49,469 bases of DNA, from positions 1 through 49,469 of the forward strand of contig JANYIQ010000170.1 of NCBI GenBank assembly GCA_025362575.1, in the 5' to 3' direction. Shown here one piece after another: positions 43,044-49,469 of this stretch. The DNA comes from Bacteroidia bacterium (GTDB lineage Bacteria > Bacteroidota > Bacteroidia > B-17B0 > Aurantibacillaceae). The stretch's first letter is position 1, and every line of letters starts with the position of its first letter. Made by a program: the position numbers and the translations under genes. The notes beneath the pieces were generated by a model. That model searched no databases, was not told the DNA's origin, and saw only the letters and a program-made list of their open reading frames with translations.

Positions 43044-44960
43044 GTGGACAAAAATTCATTAATAGGCTTAGGCCTCATTGCATCAATACTCGGTATCTGG
43101 CTTTATTTTAGCGGCCCCAGCAAAGAACAAATTGCAAAGAACAAACACATTAAAGATTCTATTGAGGTGGCGCAAAAAAATGCTGCTATCGAAGATTCTA
43201 AAAAAATTGCTTCTGCAACAAAAACCGTTGAAGATACTTTAAAGGCTCCTGTAGCAATTAACGATTCAGTTAAAGCAGCGATCATCGACGATCGTTACAA
43301 AGATTTCTCTCCTGCCGCAAACGGCGCTGAAGAAGTAGTGACCATCGAGAACGAATTAATTAAAGCATACGTTTCTACAAAAGGCGCAAAAGTTTTTAAA
43401 GTTGAATTGAAAAAATATCACCGCTCAGGGCAAACCGAAAATTTGATCCTCTTTGATAAAGACTCTACTAACTTCTCACTAAAATTAGATGCATACGAAC
43501 GCTCTAAAATTTTATATACCGATAGTTTTTATTTTAAGCCCAGCGAAAAAGCAATTACTGTTTCAGGTGCTACCAACAAATCAATTACTTTTAAGTTAGA
43601 AACCTCTAAACCGGGTTCTTATATTGAATATGCCTACAGTCTTAAAGGCAACACATACCAGTTAGCTTGCGAGATCCGTTTTGTGGGCATGGATAAGATC
43701 TTGTCTTCAAACGTTGATCAGATGCAGCTTACATGGCAAATGCAAATGCCATCTCAGGAGAAACACATCTCTAAAGAGAAAGAAGCGGCAACTGCTTATT
43801 TTAAATTCACCATTGATGAACCGGATTACATTAACCCGCGTAAAACCGAAGATGAAGAAAAAAGTTTGAACGAAGCTCCGGTTAAGTGGGTGGCTTTCAA
43901 ACAGCAATTCTTTAACGCAACCTTGATCGCCGATAACGAATTTTTAAAGGATGGAAGTTTTGTAAGAGTTTCGCCTCGCGCTAAATCAGAAACGGTTGTA
44001 AAATATGTAACCGCCGATCTTGGTGTTCCTTTTAACCACAGTCCTAACGAAAAATTTGGAATGAAATTTTATTTCGGCCCAACACATTTTAATACTTTAA
44101 AAACGTATGGCGATGATCTTGAAAAAATGATCCCAATGGGTTGGAGTGTCTTCTCTTACATTAATAAAGGAATGGTTGTGCCATTGTTCAATTGGTTAAG
44201 CAGTATGAATTATGGTTTGGTAATTTTAATTTTAACACTCATTGTAAAAATTGTTCTGTTACCAATTGCTTACAAAACCTATATGAGTGGCGCCCGCATG
44301 CGCGTGTTGAAGCCCGAAACAGAGGCTATTAACAGCAAATATGCAAACGGTGGCGATCCAATGAAAAAACAGCAGGAGACCATGGCCTTGTATCGTAAAG
44401 CCGGAGTTAATCCGCTTTCAGGTTGTTTGCCGGTATTATTGCAGTTCCCTATTTTGATTGCTTTATTTGCCTTCATTCCTAACTCCATTGAGTTACGTCA
44501 GCAAGGATTTTTATGGGCTGATGATCTTTCAACCTATGATAGCATTTGGACATTCGGACACATATCTATCATCGACAGCATTTATGGTGATCACGTGAGT
44601 TTATTTGCGGCCTTGATGTTTGTGTCTACTATTATTTATACTTACATGAACAGCTCCATGATGGCGCCTCAGCAAGGAGCGCAAATGCCGGGCATGAAAT
44701 TCATGATGTACTTTATGCCGGTGATCTTCTTAGCGGTAATGAATAGTTACGCGGCAGGTTTAAGCTGGTATTATTTCTTAGCTAACATGTTTACTTTTTT
44801 ACAGAACTATATCATGAAATTGATAATCGCCGACAGCAAGATCCGTTCTCAATTAGAAGCAAATATGAAAAAACCTGCTAAGGTTTCTAACTTCCAAAAA
44901 CGTTTAGAAGAAATGACCAAACAACGCCAGCAACAGGTTGGAAGTGGGAAGAAGAAGTAA
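43044..44960 (+). CDS. yidC: Membrane protein insertase YidC
   Basis: A 638-residue insertase that folds inner membrane proteins alone or with SecYEG. The order is an N-terminal anchor (about 4-20), a charged Ala/Lys segment, a large periplasmic beta-domain (about 80-355), and the conserved C-terminal core with five helices in all: GLVILILTLIVKIVLLPIAY, the cytoplasmic hairpin MRVLKPETEAINSKYANGGD, NPLSGCLPVLLQFPILIALF, and MPVIFLAVMNSYAAGLSWYYF. A basic tail ends RQQQVGSGKKK. The start is GTG at 43044. It is a single transcription unit ending at a terminator 60 bases downstream. Confidence 0.96.
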   Translation: MDKNSLIGLGLIASILGIWLYFSGPSKEQIAKNKHIKDSIEVAQKNAAIEDSKKIASATKTVEDTLKAPVAINDSVKAAIIDDRYKDFSPAANGAEEVVTIENELIKAYVSTKGAKVFKVELKKYHRSGQTENLILFDKDSTNFSLKLDAYERSKILYTDSFYFKPSEKAITVSGATNKSITFKLETSKPGSYIEYAYSLKGNTYQLACEIRFVGMDKILSSNVDQMQLTWQMQMPSQEKHISKEKEAATAYFKFTIDEPDYINPRKTEDEEKSLNEAPVKWVAFKQQFFNATLIADNEFLKDGSFVRVSPRAKSETVVKYVTADLGVPFNHSPNEKFGMKFYFGPTHFNTLKTYGDDLEKMIPMGWSVFSYINKGMVVPLFNWLSSMNYGLVILILTLIVKIVLLPIAYKTYMSGARMRVLKPETEAINSKYANGGDPMKKQQETMALYRKAGVNPLSGCLPVLLQFPILIALFAFIPNSIELRQQGFLWADDLSTYDSIWTFGHISIIDSIYGDHVSLFAALMFVSTIIYTYMNSSMMAPQQGAQMPGMKFMMYFMPVIFLAVMNSYAAGLSWYYFLANMFTFLQNYIMKLIIADSKIRSQLEANMKKPAKVSNFQKRLEEMTKQRQQQVGSGKKK

Positions 44961-45021
44961 CTAAAGAAGTAAAAGGTACAAAGTTTAAGGTACAAGCTCC
45001 GCAATGTTACTCGGAAAATTC

Positions 45022-45053
45022 AAAGCCCTTTCTTTTAAGAAGGGGCTTTTTTT
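45022..45053 (+). terminator. Intrinsic terminator of yidC
   Basis: AAAGCCCTTTCTT pairs with AAGAAGGGGCTTT with one G-T wobble and a tight loop, and is followed by a T7 tract. Confidence 0.9.
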
Positions 45054-45061
45054 ATTTCTAA

Positions 45062-45526
45062 CTATCTCTGTTTTGCTATCTCCTCTAAGCCTGCTTTGAT
45101 CTTATCATAAAACTCATCACGTTTTAAGCCATCGTCAGTTCGGTCGCCGCTCCAGGCATTTTGCACAATGCCGTCTTTATTCAGAGTTAAGATCACCGGA
45201 AAGCTTGTGGCGTTCTTCTGATGCTCATTTTTATTCAGAATATATTCCTGTAACGATCTGAATTGATTTTTCGTAAATAATTCCTTGTATTTGTTTAACT
45301 CATCATCTTTAATGACAACGGGCGACACGTAATTTTTATATTCATTGGCCAGTTTATTTAGTGCCGTAATTTCAGCATCGTAAGGCGGTGATAATTTAAA
45401 ACAGAGGATCACGAATTTTAATTTTTCGTAAGGGATTTTTAAACTGTCGGAAATGATCTTATCAGAGGCATGAATGCTCAGGCCGGCATAAAAATTCAGA
45501 AATAGGAATATAAAAACCTTCTTCAC
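45062..45526 (-). CDS. Thioredoxin-fold exported protein without a CxxC motif
   Basis: A 154-residue exported protein (signal ending about residue 21). The layout resembles a periplasmic thioredoxin-like domain: a strand KLKFVILCFKLSPPYD where the active site should be, a long helical insert, and the cis-Pro loop SFPVILTLNKDGIVQNAWSG. The CxxC is missing; only one Cys (in LCFKLSPP) is near that position, so normal thiol-disulfide exchange is not expected. It converges with yidC. Function unknown. Confidence 0.65.
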   Translation of the reverse strand: MKKVFIFLFLNFYAGLSIHASDKIISDSLKIPYEKLKFVILCFKLSPPYDAEITALNKLANEYKNYVSPVVIKDDELNKYKELFTKNQFRSLQEYILNKNEHQKNATSFPVILTLNKDGIVQNAWSGDRTDDGLKRDEFYDKIKAGLEEIAKQR

Positions 45527-45763
45527 AGCACCAAGGTAAAGAATGTGGGTTAAACGAGAAACCGAATTATCCCAAGGATTGTTAAATGGCGAGGGCGACT
45601 AAAACCCCTGAGACTGCTTTCAGCGACGGAACTCAATGAAGAAAGGATCTGCGGTTGTAAACCTATTGATAGGGATAGGCGTTACAACTCTTCGATCTCC
45701 CATTGGGCCGACGGCAAGACCTTTACCGATTTTTCCGATCCGAATGCTAAACTATAATGTTTA

Positions 45764-46144
45764 TCAATTGGGATTGAAAGTATAAGTTTTATTGGCTTCG
45801 GGTTTTGCAATTCCGTTCTCGTAAAGCACTGAGTCGATGGTTTCGCCATTGTAGGAATATTTTTTCCAGTAACCGGTTTTTATGTTGTTTTTGTAATAGC
45901 CTTCAGAATCTACTGCGTTTATGTGAGTGGCACTTCGGCTATCGCCTTGTTTATAAACCTGCCATTTGCACTGTTTTAAATTATTGGAATCTGTTCTGTT
46001 AATGCCTTCTTGAATGGGCAGTTGGCGCCAGCCGCCGTTTGGGTCGAGCGAGGTATCGCGAAACTTTGTTTCTTTTTGAGGATCGCTGCAAGAGAGATTA
46101 AAGATAGTTAGTGCTAAAAGAAAATAGTTGCGGCTTGGTCTCAT
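45764..46144 (-). CDS. Hypothetical lipoprotein with a MORN-like repeat
   Basis: A 126-residue lipoprotein. The ATG at 46144 gives the signal MRPSRNYFLLALTIFNLSC with lipobox Cys19; a start 30 bases earlier would overlap the upstream gene. The mature part includes CKWQVYKQGD and a MORN-like stretch GYYKNNIKTGYWKKYSYNGE. It is 19 bases downstream of the YdeI-like gene on the same strand. After its stop a second frame stays open for about 30 codons (see findings). Confidence 0.6.
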   Translation of the reverse strand: MRPSRNYFLLALTIFNLSCSDPQKETKFRDTSLDPNGGWRQLPIQEGINRTDSNNLKQCKWQVYKQGDSRSATHINAVDSEGYYKNNIKTGYWKKYSYNGETIDSVLYENGIAKPEANKTYTFNPN

Positions 46145-46163
46145 TTTTTTGAGCGATGAAATT

Positions 46164-46745
46164 TTAGTTATCATCTAATCCTTTTCCTTTTAGGATCTGT
46201 TTTGTGTATTTTTTTATTCTCGACTCGCGTGTGGCGGCTTGTTTGGCCGAAGAAAAATAAAGAAGGTAGCCTCTTTGGCGGCCCGGTGTTAGGGCGTAGA
46301 AAGCAGTTTTAAGAGCCGGCATTTCATTTAATATGTTTTGAAACTCTTCGGGCATTTTAAATTCTTTTGTTTTTTTGAATTCTACTTTCAGGCCTTCTTT
46401 TTCAATTTTAATAGCTTCCTTAACGTAAGCTTTTATGGCGGTTTTTAGTTTTACAATTTGCGCCTCGCTTGTAAAGCGCATTTGGCGGGCAGCCTGCACG
46501 TTCTCGGTTTGTTGTACCAAAATGCCTTTTGGATCTTTCATTAATGCGCCTTTAAAAAATAAAAGCGCGCAGTAATCTTTAAAGCCATGCATTAAAACAA
46601 TGTTATTTTTATCTGACATGTAACAAGGATGGCCCCACTTTAGTTCTTCGCTTAAGCCGCTGTCGAGAATGAGCATTCTTAAAAGTTGAAATTCTTTTTG
46701 CCATTTTTGACCTTTAATGAAATAAAAATTAACTTTTGGATTCAT
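46164..46745 (-). CDS. YdeI/OmdA-like protein (DUF1801 plus bacteriocin-protection domain)
   Basis: A 193-residue cytoplasmic protein. The N-terminal about 115 residues are a DUF1801-type alpha/beta domain (LSEELKWGHPCYM, FKDYCALLFFKGALM). The C-terminal 70 residues carry the OmdA/YdeI signature LTPGRQRGYLLYFSSAKQAATRESRIKKY. Relatives are linked to stress or bacteriocin tolerance but the biochemical role is not known. It has its own spacer of 171 bases upstream containing a repeat shared with another spacer (48202-48249). Typical accessory-gene content. Confidence 0.85.
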   Translation of the reverse strand: MNPKVNFYFIKGQKWQKEFQLLRMLILDSGLSEELKWGHPCYMSDKNNIVLMHGFKDYCALLFFKGALMKDPKGILVQQTENVQAARQMRFTSEAQIVKLKTAIKAYVKEAIKIEKEGLKVEFKKTKEFKMPEEFQNILNEMPALKTAFYALTPGRQRGYLLYFSSAKQAATRESRIKKYTKQILKGKGLDDN

Positions 46746-46783
46746 GTGTTTGAATTATGAACGGGTTTGTTGTTAGGTATTCG

Positions 46784-46831
46784 TTTTTAGCTTGTACAAG
46801 TTAGGCATTTGAGTGTTAACGCACAAAAAAT
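46784..46831. repeat. 48-bp spacer repeat B, copy 1
   Basis: 39 of 48 positions match 48202-48249. The shared core is GCTTGxACAAGTTA followed by CATTTGAG and a final CAAAAAAT. The two copies lie in spacers upstream of different accessory genes. Confidence 0.8.
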
Positions 46832-46916
46832 TGGAAGTAGGAGCTGTTATAGGCAGTGCGCCACACAAAGTATATTTGGGTGTCCGCTTTTATTGGTCTG
46901 GCTTGATTTATGAAAA

Positions 46917-47231
46917 TTAATAATCGAAAGGTTCTCTACTTGTGTGTCTTACTCTAAGTACACGAATTTCTTTAGCTGATTGTTTAATTTGATAGGTCAC
47001 CCTATAACTGTAAACAACAAATGCACGAAAGTCCTTATTAGGATGATCTTTAAGTTTGTCTAGCTCGCAGATAAAAGGATTTGTTTTAATTACTTCAAGT
47101 CTGGAAACAATTGCGTCTTTGACGATTTTTGGCGCTTGGTCGCTTTGTTTTGATAAATAACTTAGGATTTCCTTAAAATGATCAAGAGCTTTTCTGTCCC
47201 AAACGATGTTAATGGAAGGAGATTTTACCAT
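46917..47231 (-). CDS. RelE/ParE-family toxin
   Basis: A 104-residue basic protein of the RelE/ParE superfamily. The pattern is typical: IVWDRKALDHFKEILSYLSKQS, DAIVSRLEVIKTNPFICELDK, FRAFVVYSYRVTYQI and the C-terminal RVLRVRHTSREP. Such toxins cut ribosome-bound mRNA (RelE) or block gyrase (ParE); this one cannot be placed firmly in either. Its ATG overlaps the end of the antitoxin gene by seven bases, the normal coupled arrangement. It lies in the accessory stretch at 45.7-49.2 kb. Confidence 0.85.
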   Translation of the reverse strand: MVKSPSINIVWDRKALDHFKEILSYLSKQSDQAPKIVKDAIVSRLEVIKTNPFICELDKLKDHPNKDFRAFVVYSYRVTYQIKQSAKEIRVLRVRHTSREPFDY

Positions 47232-47455
47232 TTAGATAATTCCTTGAGCGCGTTTTTATGTGAAACCGAATTACCTTTTTCAATTCTTGCAACAGCGTCA
47301 TTGATTTCCTTGTTATATTGTTTACGAGTAATTCGTTTCGTTCCTTGGTCTACATTTAGGAAACTTTTTATCATCTCAAGAAGTAAAGTCTGTTGTTTTG
47401 TCGATAACAAAGGAAGGTAATTGTCGAACTGTTTTTTTATTGCTGTAGCCGTCAT
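47225..47455 (-). CDS. Antitoxin of the RelE/ParE pair
   Basis: A 76-residue protein with the start MTATAIKKQFDNYLPLLSTK (ATG at 47455); 36 upstream codons are not protein-like and are left out. The C-terminal half (RITRKQYNKEINDAVARIEK) is amphipathic and probably wraps the toxin. It is first in the operon and overlaps the toxin by seven bases. The DNA-binding part, if any, is not a clear ribbon-helix-helix, so autoregulation is only inferred from family habit. Confidence 0.75.
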   Translation of the reverse strand: MTATAIKKQFDNYLPLLSTKQQTLLLEMIKSFLNVDQGTKRITRKQYNKEINDAVARIEKGNSVSHKNALKELSKW

Positions 47456-47591
47456 TGTGTCTGTGATTGGTAAAACAAATTTAAGAAAAAACCGAATAAA
47501 AAGCAAGGGGCTTGTTGGGCTGTTATTAAGAAAAGAGCTTAGTCTTGTCGGCGATCCACTCATTTGTCTAACGAATGCTTTTTCAAATGCG

Positions 47592-47618
47592 TCGTCCAGC
47601 GGCTTAGTTATAACGTTT
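47592..47618. repeat. 27-bp spacer repeat A, copy 1
   Basis: It begins TCGTCCAGCGG and ends TATAACGTTT. It matches 48158-48184 at 22 of 27 positions, in the same orientation relative to the genes. A GTCTAACG phrase lies beside it here (near 47568) and inside the other copy. Confidence 0.7.
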
Positions 47619-47671
47619 ATTTGCTGTTATCGGTTAGGCTGTTGCACGCAGTTTGTTTGTCGCTGTCTGCT

Positions 47672-48124
47672 TTAAATTTGTGTTAGGTCAATAATTTCAG
47701 CTTCAAATAGTGTCTGTAAGTCCTTTTTTGATTTATTAGTTTCTTTTTTAAAGAAGTAGATTGTCATAAAGACACCAAAAATAAGTAATACAAGAGGAAA
47801 AAGAGCCATAGGATTTGGCAAAAAGAGAAAACCCAAAAGTCCAACGCAACCAAACCAAATCCCAATAAATATTGTTAGTATTCTATTTGGCCGCATATCA
47901 ACGTCAATAATTGTTCCGTCAGATTCAGCACGGATGTTGCCGGTAATTTTTGGCAAGAGCGAATTACGGTAATTAATTATTCTTTTAATATCGAAAGTCA
48001 ATTTGTCTATTTGTCCTTCGTATGATTTTGTCGGGCCACTACTTATTTTTAGAAGTCGCTTTGTTATCACGTCTGGATTTAAGTTTGTTTTGTATTTAAT
48101 ATTTGTTTGTAGTGGAAAATTCAT
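47672..48124 (-). CDS. Hypothetical two-helix membrane protein
   Basis: A 150-residue protein. The ATG at 48124 (MNFPLQTNIKYKTNLNPDVI) is preferred to one 33 bases upstream, which would lie in repeat-like DNA. A charged N-terminal domain (about 1-85) is followed by two membrane helices (about 83-102 and 104-124) and a cytoplasmic Lys/Glu tail. No known family is recognised. The architecture is common among cassette-borne and accessory genes. It is flanked by spacers with repeats on both sides. Confidence 0.65.
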   Translation of the reverse strand: MNFPLQTNIKYKTNLNPDVITKRLLKISSGPTKSYEGQIDKLTFDIKRIINYRNSLLPKITGNIRAESDGTIIDVDMRPNRILTIFIGIWFGCVGLLGFLFLPNPMALFPLVLLIFGVFMTIYFFKKETNKSKKDLQTLFEAEIIDLTQI

Positions 48125-48157
48125 ATCTTTTTGTCCGCCGAAATGTTTTACGACCAC

Positions 48158-48184
48158 TCGTCTAACGTCTTACCTATAACGTTT
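48158..48184. repeat. 27-bp spacer repeat A, copy 2
   Basis: It begins TCGTCTAACGTCTTACC and ends TATAACGTTT, matching 47592-47618 at 22 of 27 positions. On the minus strand its end carries CGTTAGAC, which fits the GTTRRRY pattern seen at integron recombination sites. That fit alone is weak evidence. Confidence 0.7.
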
Positions 48185-48201
48185 TCCGACTACGCGTCCG
48201 T

Positions 48202-48249
48202 TTTTTTGCTTGGACAAGTTACACATTTGAGCGCTGACCCGCAAAAAAT
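48202..48249. repeat. 48-bp spacer repeat B, copy 2
   Basis: 39 of 48 positions match 46784-46831. It lies 17 bases from repeat A copy 2, so this spacer carries both repeats, while the other spacers carry one each. Confidence 0.8.
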
Positions 48250-48382
48250 AGATGTTGAACCGAAATGTAAATTGTGATACAAAATGATGGAGCGTTCAGT
48301 GTCTCGTCACAAGAAGCTACGGCAGCCGGTTGTTAGTGCCTTGTTACCGCCACATGGGTGAGTCTAGAATGTCCGCATGTAA

Positions 48383-49201
48383 TTATTTGTTGATTAATAT
48401 TTTTTTGCAAAATTCTTGATCGGAGGTTTTATACTTTATGTAATAGACTCCGTTAAGTAAGTCTAAGTTTTCAATTCTAGAAACGTCTAATAAAATTTCT
48501 TTTCGTTCCAATTGCCCTAAAGAATTAAAAATTTGAATTTCATATTTTATATTTTGTGTTTTATCAATGCAAAGAGTATTTTCGCCACAAATGAAAATAT
48601 TTGGAGAATTTGTTTGATGCTCAATGATTCCGGAAGCACTATTTGTGTAATAAACGGTAATAATAGGTCCGTATAGAATAGCACTGGCGAAAACCAAATA
48701 GCCGCTAAATCCACTTTTGCCTTTAAGATACAGGCAAAGACCAAAATTAGTACTGTTTATATCACTTGGAAATAAATTACTGATCCCCCAGAGATTTGTA
48801 TTTGAGCCATAAATAATTGGCGTCAAATAACCGGGACTAGTTACAGATCCGCCAAGATTATTCCCGGTTTCCACGCCACTGATCAATAATCTGGTAATGG
48901 TATCTTTACTAAAATTTGCAGAATAAGAAACCGATGCCTGTATTCCCACGATTGTAGCTGTTAAAGGAATACTAAAACCAAAATTGGTTAAGTTTAATCC
49001 TTGGGTTAGTGAACCTGTAGGAAGACTAGGGAATTGAGCAGTTGCAACAAAGAACCCCACATTACCAAAAAAATTTGACCACGGGGCCCCTGTTACAGTA
49101 TTATTTGCAGCAGATGTAACCACAGATGTTGATGTAAATACTTGAGAGTTTTGAATTTTGTAAAGTAAAAGAAAGGCTATAAGTATAAGAAATCTATTCA
49201 T
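48383..49201 (-). CDS. T9SS-exported surface protein with C-terminal sorting domain
   Basis: A 272-residue exported protein with signal MNRFLILIAFLLLYKIQNSQ (ATG at 49201). The mature part is Ser/Thr/Asn-rich and beta-stranded, with FSIPLTATIVGIQASVSYSA and TNFGLCLYLKGKSGFSGYLV; it may form a jelly-roll. The last 70 residues (IKYEIQIFNSLGQLERKEIL ... LLNGVYYIKYKT) form a T9SS type A-like sorting domain. Much of its body is low in charge, which fits a surface or adhesin-like role, but there is no known functional motif. It is the first gene of the accessory stretch on this strand. Confidence 0.75.
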   Translation of the reverse strand: MNRFLILIAFLLLYKIQNSQVFTSTSVVTSAANNTVTGAPWSNFFGNVGFFVATAQFPSLPTGSLTQGLNLTNFGFSIPLTATIVGIQASVSYSANFSKDTITRLLISGVETGNNLGGSVTSPGYLTPIIYGSNTNLWGISNLFPSDINSTNFGLCLYLKGKSGFSGYLVFASAILYGPIITVYYTNSASGIIEHQTNSPNIFICGENTLCIDKTQNIKYEIQIFNSLGQLERKEILLDVSRIENLDLLNGVYYIKYKTSDQEFCKKILINK

Positions 49202-49469
49202 GGCTTTTTTATTAAAAGTATAAATAGAAATGAAGAATTCCAAATAAAAAAGGTTTTGATGTTCTCAGTCGAAAACTTTGTCAGTGTTTAACAGGAAATG
49301 AAAATATTTTGTCAACCCGTAATGTTGACAAGGAGATTAGTCGCGGTAATTGGCGCTAACGGCAGTCTGTCTAAAAACTAACTGTTTAAACAAAAATACG
49401 AATTAAAACGAACTCTTTAGGAGGGTTTTAAGCGGCCTTGAAAAAATAACCGTGATTGTAATTTTCAAA
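49202..49469. other. Upstream spacer at the end of the window
   Basis: No gene is seen in these 268 bases. The part near the T9SS gene is AT-rich and could hold its promoter. On the minus strand a TTGACAAAATATT segment lies about 110 bases upstream. The right end contains TTAGCGCCAATTACCGCGACTA-like sequence in reverse complement, reminiscent of the spacers at 46.7-48.4 kb, but too short to compare. Confidence 0.4.

Noticed and set aside
46746-48382. A definite integron
   Set aside because: No integrase or attI is present and attC folding was not demonstrated, so it is kept only as a hypothesis.
1-49469. Insertion sequence, prophage or conjugative element
   Set aside because: No transposase, integrase, phage structural or conjugation gene was found in any frame.

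Overview
The window is a piece of a chromosome from a member of the Bacteroidota (Flavobacteriia/Cytophagia-like). The evidence is the gliding-motility ABC genes gldF and gldG, two proteins with type IX secretion (T9SS) C-terminal sorting domains, a TamL-type lipoprotein barrel, a eukaryote-like NADP isocitrate dehydrogenase, few Shine-Dalgarno sequences, and promoter elements of the TTTG / TAnnTTTG kind. The DNA is AT-rich. No transposase, integrase, phage gene, rRNA operon or CRISPR array was found.

Layout. 1-6.1 kb: the end of an MFS permease, a cupin-like protein, a GT2 glycosyltransferase and TamL, with a divergent SpoU-type rRNA/tRNA methyltransferase (6.1-6.9 kb). 7.0-8.5 kb: three tandem paralogous secreted DUF1573 proteins. 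8.6-13.6 kb: valS, a sensor kinase, an acidic hypothetical protein and cdsA. 13.6-16.0 kb: two hypothetical proteins and tilS on the minus strand. 16.1-16.7 kb: a free-standing GIY-YIG nuclease gene next to two mirror-image hairpins, inserted at the terminator of tRNA-Arg(TCT). 16.8-21.5 kb: a composite glycosyltransferase, an RsmB/RsmF-type methyltransferase, recX and a divergent SDR. 21.6-28.6 kb: an envelope cluster of three paralogous outer-membrane barrels with thrombospondin type 3 repeats, a duplicated-domain protein, SPOR-like domains and hypervariable linkers. 28.7-33.8 kb: a T9SS cargo protein, icd, accB and accC. 33.9-40.2 kb: a Cys-motif membrane protein, a TlpA-like thioredoxin, mtgA, a serine hydrolase, an esterase, gldF and gldG. 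40.3-45.5 kb: a MazG-like protein, a dicarboxylate symporter, a TRIC-type channel, yidC and a thioredoxin-fold protein. 45.7-49.2 kb: an accessory stretch, all on the minus strand, with a MORN-like lipoprotein, a YdeI/OmdA-like protein, a ParE/antitoxin pair, a small membrane protein and a second T9SS cargo.

Most of the window is housekeeping: translation (valS, tilS, tRNA and RNA methyltransferases), lipid synthesis (cdsA, accBC), TCA cycle (icd) and envelope assembly (tamL, yidC, mtgA). The most unusual parts are (i) the GIY-YIG gene with its bulged inverted hairpins and a 44-bp direct repeat, which looks like a REP/RAYT-style mobile unit built on a different nuclease; (ii) a 26-bp hairpin family whose copies show compensatory base changes; (iii) the three-barrel/SPOR envelope cluster; and (iv) the 46.7-48.4 kb stretch, where genes are separated by spacers that share diverged repeats, like a cassette array without an integrase.
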